Assembly (NCBI GenBank): GCA_019739215.1
Contig: JAHHDR010000018.1
Coordinates: forward strand, 62,001-126,000
Length of the DNA: 64,000 nucleotides
From: Rhizobium sp.
GTDB taxonomy: Bacteria; Pseudomonadota; Alphaproteobacteria; Rhizobiales; Rhizobiaceae
Reading direction: 5' to 3'
In this document: piece after piece, positions 60,284 through 64,000 of the stretch
Layout: the number at the start of each line of letters is the position of its first letter
How positions within the stretch are numbered: the first letter of the stretch is position 1
The notes under the pieces: model-generated
Told to the model about the DNA's origin: nothing
Database searches by the model: none
Seen by the model: the letters and a program-made list of their open reading frames with translations, nothing else
Program-made: the position numbers and the translations under genes

Positions 60284-60637
60284 ATGCAGGCCACTCAGCA
60301 GCTCGATCTCGTCTTCGGCGCGCTTGCCGACCCGACCCGGCGCGCGATCCTCACCCGGCTCGCAAACAGGGAATCGACAGTCAACGAACTGGTCGAGCCC
60401 TTCGGTCTCGCGCAGCCGACGATTTCGAAGCATATCAAGGTGCTGGAGGCGGCGGGGCTGGTGTCTCGGGGCAGGGAAGCGCAGTTCCGGCCGGTCAAGC
60501 TGAATGCGGCGCCACTCAAGGCTGCGTCGATGTGGATCGGCAATTACAAGCGGTTCTGGGACGAGAGCCTCGAACAGCTTGACGATTACGTCAAGGAACT
60601 CATCGAAAAGGGAGAACGACCATGGACGCAAAGGTAA
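60284..60637 (+). CDS. ArsR-family regulator (right-arm copy)
   Basis: Exact mirror of 26902-27255: a 117-residue winged helix without the metal-binding cysteines, overlapping the SRPBCC gene by 16 bases. Confidence 0.92.
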   Translation: MQATQQLDLVFGALADPTRRAILTRLANRESTVNELVEPFGLAQPTISKHIKVLEAAGLVSRGREAQFRPVKLNAAPLKAASMWIGNYKRFWDESLEQLDDYVKELIEKGERPWTQR

Positions 60638-61113
60638 GCAACGAGCCGGTCGCCGACCGCCAGTTCACGATAACGCGTGTCTATGACGCCCCGGCAAGGC
60701 TGGTGTTTCTCGCCCATTCCAGACCCGAGCATGTTCGCCGCTGGTTCGGGCCCAAGGGCTGGCCGATCAGCAAGTGCGAGATCGATTTCCGCGTCGGTGG
60801 TGAATTCCATTTCCAGATGACCAGCGACGAGGGCGAAGTCGGCCCGCCCTTCGGCGGTACCTATTTCGAGATCGAGCCCAACCGGAAGATCGTCTATGAC
60901 AACGGCTTCGAGGCGCCCGGCAGCGGCCGGTTTCAAGTCACCGTGCTGTTCGAGGAATTCGACGGGCGGACGACGCTGACCGTGACCACCCTTTTCGACA
61001 GCGTGGCGATGAAAGACGAATATCTCGGTGTCGGCATGGCCGAGGGGATGCAGTCGGGCTTCGACCAGCTTGGGGATGTGGTCGAGGATCTCAAGTCCTG
61101 GGAGCTGAAGTAG
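60622..61113 (+). CDS. SRPBCC / AHSA1 protein (right-arm copy)
   Basis: Exact mirror of 26426-26917 (163 residues, helix-grip fold), second gene of the ArsR pair. Confidence 0.88.
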   Translation: MDAKVSNEPVADRQFTITRVYDAPARLVFLAHSRPEHVRRWFGPKGWPISKCEIDFRVGGEFHFQMTSDEGEVGPPFGGTYFEIEPNRKIVYDNGFEAPGSGRFQVTVLFEEFDGRTTLTVTTLFDSVAMKDEYLGVGMAEGMQSGFDQLGDVVEDLKSWELK

Positions 61114-61157
61114 ACGCTCATGCGCTTGAACGCTCCATGTGGTCATGTTATGTGACT

Positions 61158-61174
61158 GGTCATCTGAGATGACC
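61158..61174. promoter_or_regulatory. Palindromic operator of the VapBC-like pair (right arm)
   Basis: GGTCATCT-N1-AGATGACC, mirror of 26365-26381. Confidence 0.65.
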
Positions 61175-61188
61175 ATGTGGAGCCGGCA

Positions 61189-61452
61189 ATGAACACGATG
61201 ACGGCGACGGAGTTCAAGGCGAAATGCCTTGAAATTCTTGACAAGCTCAAGGCCGGCGAGATCGAGAAGTTGACCATCACAAAGCGTGGTGAGCCGGTTG
61301 CCGTGCTCACGGCGCCAGCGAGCCATGAGGTAGCCGTTCGCAACATTAATGGTTTCATGCGTGGTTCGGTTATTGGGCCGGAGGACGTTGACCTAACGTC
61401 TCCGATTCTGGACGAAGAGTTTCTTGCGGAGCAGGGAATTCTGCATCAATGA
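61189..61452 (+). CDS. Phd/YefM-type antitoxin (right-arm copy)
   Basis: Exact mirror of 26087-26350 (87 residues). It overlaps the PIN toxin start by 4 bases. Confidence 0.9.
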   Translation: MNTMTATEFKAKCLEILDKLKAGEIEKLTITKRGEPVAVLTAPASHEVAVRNINGFMRGSVIGPEDVDLTSPILDEEFLAEQGILHQ

Positions 61453-61883
61453 GTCCATTGCCGGATGCCGTTCTTCTGGACACTTGCGCTGTCATCTGGC
61501 TGGCCCGAGGCATATTTCCTGAACGGGAGTTACCGATCATCGTACATGCAGGTTTGCAGGGCGGCATTTTCATATCGCCGATCTCTGCCTGGGAGGTGGG
61601 GTTGATCGCCCATCCTCGATCGGGGAGGCTGCCGAAGCTGCAGTTCCTTCCCGATCCAAAGGGCTGGTTCGCCAACGTGATGGCCGGGCCAGGAATCAAG
61701 CCGGCTGCCTTCACTCCCGACATAGCGATCGATGCGTCATCTCTGCCCGGCGAACTTCATGGTGATCCAGGAGATCGCATTCTCATCGCAACGGCACGGA
61801 ACACGCGATTGCCCATCGTGACCCGCGACGAGAAAATCATTGCCTATGGCGCAGCCGGCCACGTCCAGGTCATCGCTTGTTAG
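61449..61883 (+). CDS. PIN-domain toxin (right-arm copy)
   Basis: Exact mirror of 25656-26090 (144 residues) with the same acidic active-site residues. Confidence 0.9.
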   Translation: MSPLPDAVLLDTCAVIWLARGIFPERELPIIVHAGLQGGIFISPISAWEVGLIAHPRSGRLPKLQFLPDPKGWFANVMAGPGIKPAAFTPDIAIDASSLPGELHGDPGDRILIATARNTRLPIVTRDEKIIAYGAAGHVQVIAC

Positions 61884-62142
61884 CCGCGACAGGCGGCCGT
61901 ACTCGGCGGCTCATCCCGATCCGATAACCATCTTTTAACTATAATGGAGTCTTACTCGCTTCAGTAGGATTTTGTGCAACGCACGCCTTCCTTTCACCAA
62001 ATTTGGCGTAAAGAAGGCTGAGATGCAGATAGGGCGATGCCAAAGGCTGCATTTCAGCCTGACAGCGATGGATTGATGGAATGGCCGCCTGGCTGGGAAT
62101 TGTCTCATCGCCGGGCGTCTGGATTCGGGGATACGAGAAAAT

Positions 62143-62865
62143 ATGGAAACCGAAGCACTGGCAGCAGTCGCGCACGCCGATGTCAGCATGTGGGGCCTGT
62201 TCATGCAGGCCGGCTGGGTGGTCAAGCTGGTGATGATCGGCCTGCTGGGCGCCTCCGTCTGGACCTGGGCCATGGTCGTCGACAAGCTGGTCAATTTCAA
62301 TCGCGCGCGGCGTCAGTTCGACAGTTTCGAGCAGATTTTCTGGTCGGGTCAGTCGCTCGAGGAACTCTACCGCACCCTGTCCGAACGCCAGACGTCCGGC
62401 ATGGCAACGATCTTCGTGTCCGCCATGCGCGAATGGAAGAAGAGCTTCGAGCGCGGGGCGCGCTCGCCGATCGGGCTGCAGATGCGCATCGACCGTGCCA
62501 TGGACGTGACGCTCGCGCGCGAGACCGAGACACTCGAAGCGCGGCTTTCTTCTCTTGCCACCATCGGCTCGGCCGCGCCCTTCGTCGGGCTGTTCGGCAC
62601 CGTTGTCGGCATCATGACCTCGTTCCAGGGCATCGCCGCCTCCAAGTCCACCAATCTTGCGGTCGTGGCACCCGGTATCGCCGAAGCGCTGCTCGCCACC
62701 GCGATCGGTCTTGTCGCGGCCATTCCCGCGGTCATCGCCTACAACAAGTTCTCGGGCGATGCCAACAAGCTGGTCGCCCGCATGGAAGCCTTTGCCGACG
62801 AGTTCTCCGCCATTCTTTCGCGCCAGATCGACGAGCGGCTCCAGCCGCGCGCGGCGGCGCAGTAA
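62143..62865 (+). CDS. tolQ: TolQ (right-arm copy)
   Basis: Exact mirror of 24674-25396: 240 residues, three membrane helices. A second tolQRA set in one chromosome would be unusual and points to the duplication being recent or artificial. Confidence 0.96.
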   Translation: METEALAAVAHADVSMWGLFMQAGWVVKLVMIGLLGASVWTWAMVVDKLVNFNRARRQFDSFEQIFWSGQSLEELYRTLSERQTSGMATIFVSAMREWKKSFERGARSPIGLQMRIDRAMDVTLARETETLEARLSSLATIGSAAPFVGLFGTVVGIMTSFQGIAASKSTNLAVVAPGIAEALLATAIGLVAAIPAVIAYNKFSGDANKLVARMEAFADEFSAILSRQIDERLQPRAAAQ

Positions 62866-62877
62866 GGGAGCCGACCG

Positions 62878-63345
62878 ATGGGAATGTCAGCGGGAGCGCA
62901 GACAGGCGGATCGGGCGGTCGCGGCCGTCGCCGCGGTGGTGGCCGCAAGGCGCCAATGAGCGAAATCAATGTCACGCCGCTGGTCGACGTGATGCTGGTG
63001 CTGCTGATCATCTTCATGGTCGCGGCCCCGCTGATGACGGTCGGCGTGCCGATCGACCTGCCGGAAACCCGGGCCAAGGAGATGAATTCGGACACCAAGC
63101 CGATCACGGTCTCCATTAACAAGGAAGGCCAGGTCTATCTCGGCGAGGAAACCGAGACGCCGATCTCGCTGGACGAACTGGTTCCGAAGCTGGCTGCGAT
63201 CGCCAAGACGGGCAACGAGGAACGCATCTTCGTGCGCGGCGACGCGACGGCTGACTACGGCAACATCATGAAGGTCATGGGTCTTCTCAACAGCGCCGGA
63301 TACAAGAATATCGGCCTGGTGACCCTGCAGGAGCCGACGGGCTGA
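62878..63345 (+). CDS. tolR: TolR (right-arm copy)
   Basis: Exact mirror of 24194-24661: 155 residues with the channel aspartate in TPLVDVMLV. Confidence 0.96.
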   Translation: MGMSAGAQTGGSGGRGRRRGGGRKAPMSEINVTPLVDVMLVLLIIFMVAAPLMTVGVPIDLPETRAKEMNSDTKPITVSINKEGQVYLGEETETPISLDELVPKLAAIAKTGNEERIFVRGDATADYGNIMKVMGLLNSAGYKNIGLVTLQEPTG

Positions 63346-63354
63346 CGTAAGACG

Positions 63355-64000
63355 ATGAAGGGTAGCGTCATCACATCTGTCGCACTCCACGCCCTTGTCG
63401 CGGCGTGGATGCTGGCTTCCTTCGGATCGCCCGAACCCTTCGAGGTGGCGATGTCCGAAGCGATGCCGGTCGACCTCGTGCCCATCGAGGAACTGACGCA
63501 ACTGCAGCAGGGCGACAAGGAAGCACCGAAGAAGGATCGCTCCGCGACTGAAGTCACCAGGAAGGAAGATCCGGTTCCGGATGCCCAGAATACCGGCGAC
63601 AACACGTTCGATCTCGATTCCGTCCCGACGCCGAGCGAAAAGCCCACCAACGTCCAGGAAGCGGGCGCCCAGAAGCCGTCCGCCGAGGTGATTCCGGACC
63701 AGGGTCCTGACGGCAGGCCGAGAATGTCGAGGAGGTGATCAAGGAAGACACCGCCGTCGAGCCGACGCAAGACGTCGCGGCACTGGAACAGCCCAAGGTC
63801 GAAATCAAGCCGGAACCCAAGGCCGGAGCCCGAGGTCGTCGAAGAAGACCAGCCGGTCGAGGACACTGCCGAATCCGTCATCCCCGACAACGTTTCCCGT
63901 GCCGGTCAGCCGGCCCAAGGTCGAGCCGACAAAGGTCGTGGAAAAAGAAGGAAGAGAAGAAGGAAGTCGAGGTTGCCGAGGCCAAGCCGACCAAGCAGCC
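63355..64000 (+). pseudogene. tolA: TolA, right-arm copy (five one-base insertions, cut by window edge)
   Basis: The first 115 residues equal the left copy; then insertions at 63702-63704 (GGG for GG), 63711-63713 (CGG for CG), about 63821, 63893-63895 (TTT for TT) and 63942-63946 (five A for four) break the frame. All five are single-base additions beside a like base. The left copy has the correct frame here, and breaks later. Confidence 0.88.

Overview
The window is GC-rich alphaproteobacterial chromosome, most likely Rhizobiales and close to Rhizobiaceae. Support comes from a DUF1153/SciP gene beside mnmA, a structured RNA leader before serC, two Omp25-like outer-membrane proteins with CtrA-type boxes, a cpoB-pal-tol cluster next to tilS-ftsH-glmM, and a urt/ure urea locus with LprI-type and urease-operon genes between ureB and ureC. 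The family placement is an inference from gene order and protein similarity.

Region 1 (1-23,000) is single-copy here. It begins with the 3' end of a serine recombinase abutting a tRNA-Met, which looks like the edge of an integrated element. Then come mnmA / sciP (divergent), a DUF2793 protein, serC-serA, two outer-membrane proteins, a Gfo/Idh/MocA oxidoreductase, a DUF992 protein, a GFA-fold protein, a HerA-like ATPase with a GGDEF-EAL protein, glmM, ftsH, tilS, cpoB, a GNAT gene, pal and tolB. tolB and tolA each carry a one-base frameshift.

Region 2 (about 23,544-43,481) and region 3 (43,552-64,000) are the two arms of one giant inverted repeat with a 70-bp spacer inside an aquaporin gene; the repeat runs off the right edge. 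Each arm holds, from outside to centre: tolA-tolR-tolQ, a VapBC-like toxin-antitoxin pair, an ArsR regulator with an AHSA1/SRPBCC protein, a LuxR-type response regulator with a 1151-residue NCS1-permease/histidine-kinase hybrid, a RelBE/ParDE-like pair, the urea ABC transporter urtABCDE, urease ureD-A-B, an LprI-like protein, a urease-operon protein, ureC, a small coiled-coil protein and a 5'-truncated aqpZ. Where copies can be compared through their translations they match exactly, except in a block from the end of urtC to mid-ureC. There the left arm carries divergent homologues (urtD, urtE, ureD, ureA, ureB, 5' ureC), lacks a 172-residue gene, and is full of frameshifts. The right arm has isolated one-base insertions in urtE, ureD and tolA.

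A 20-kb near-perfect palindrome with a 70-bp spacer is hard to keep in a bacterial chromosome. With the homopolymer-type indels and the divergent patch, the simplest reading is a fold-back chimera or assembly artefact from mixed or lightly polished long-read data; a real inverted duplication is not excluded. The right-arm copies of urtC, urtD, ureA, ureB and ureC are the better reference. Functionally the repeated block is a urea module: a transporter-like sensor kinase and its regulator, high-affinity urea uptake, and a nickel urease. The accessory genes ureE, ureF and ureG are not in the window. No gene-free stretch exceeds 300 bases.
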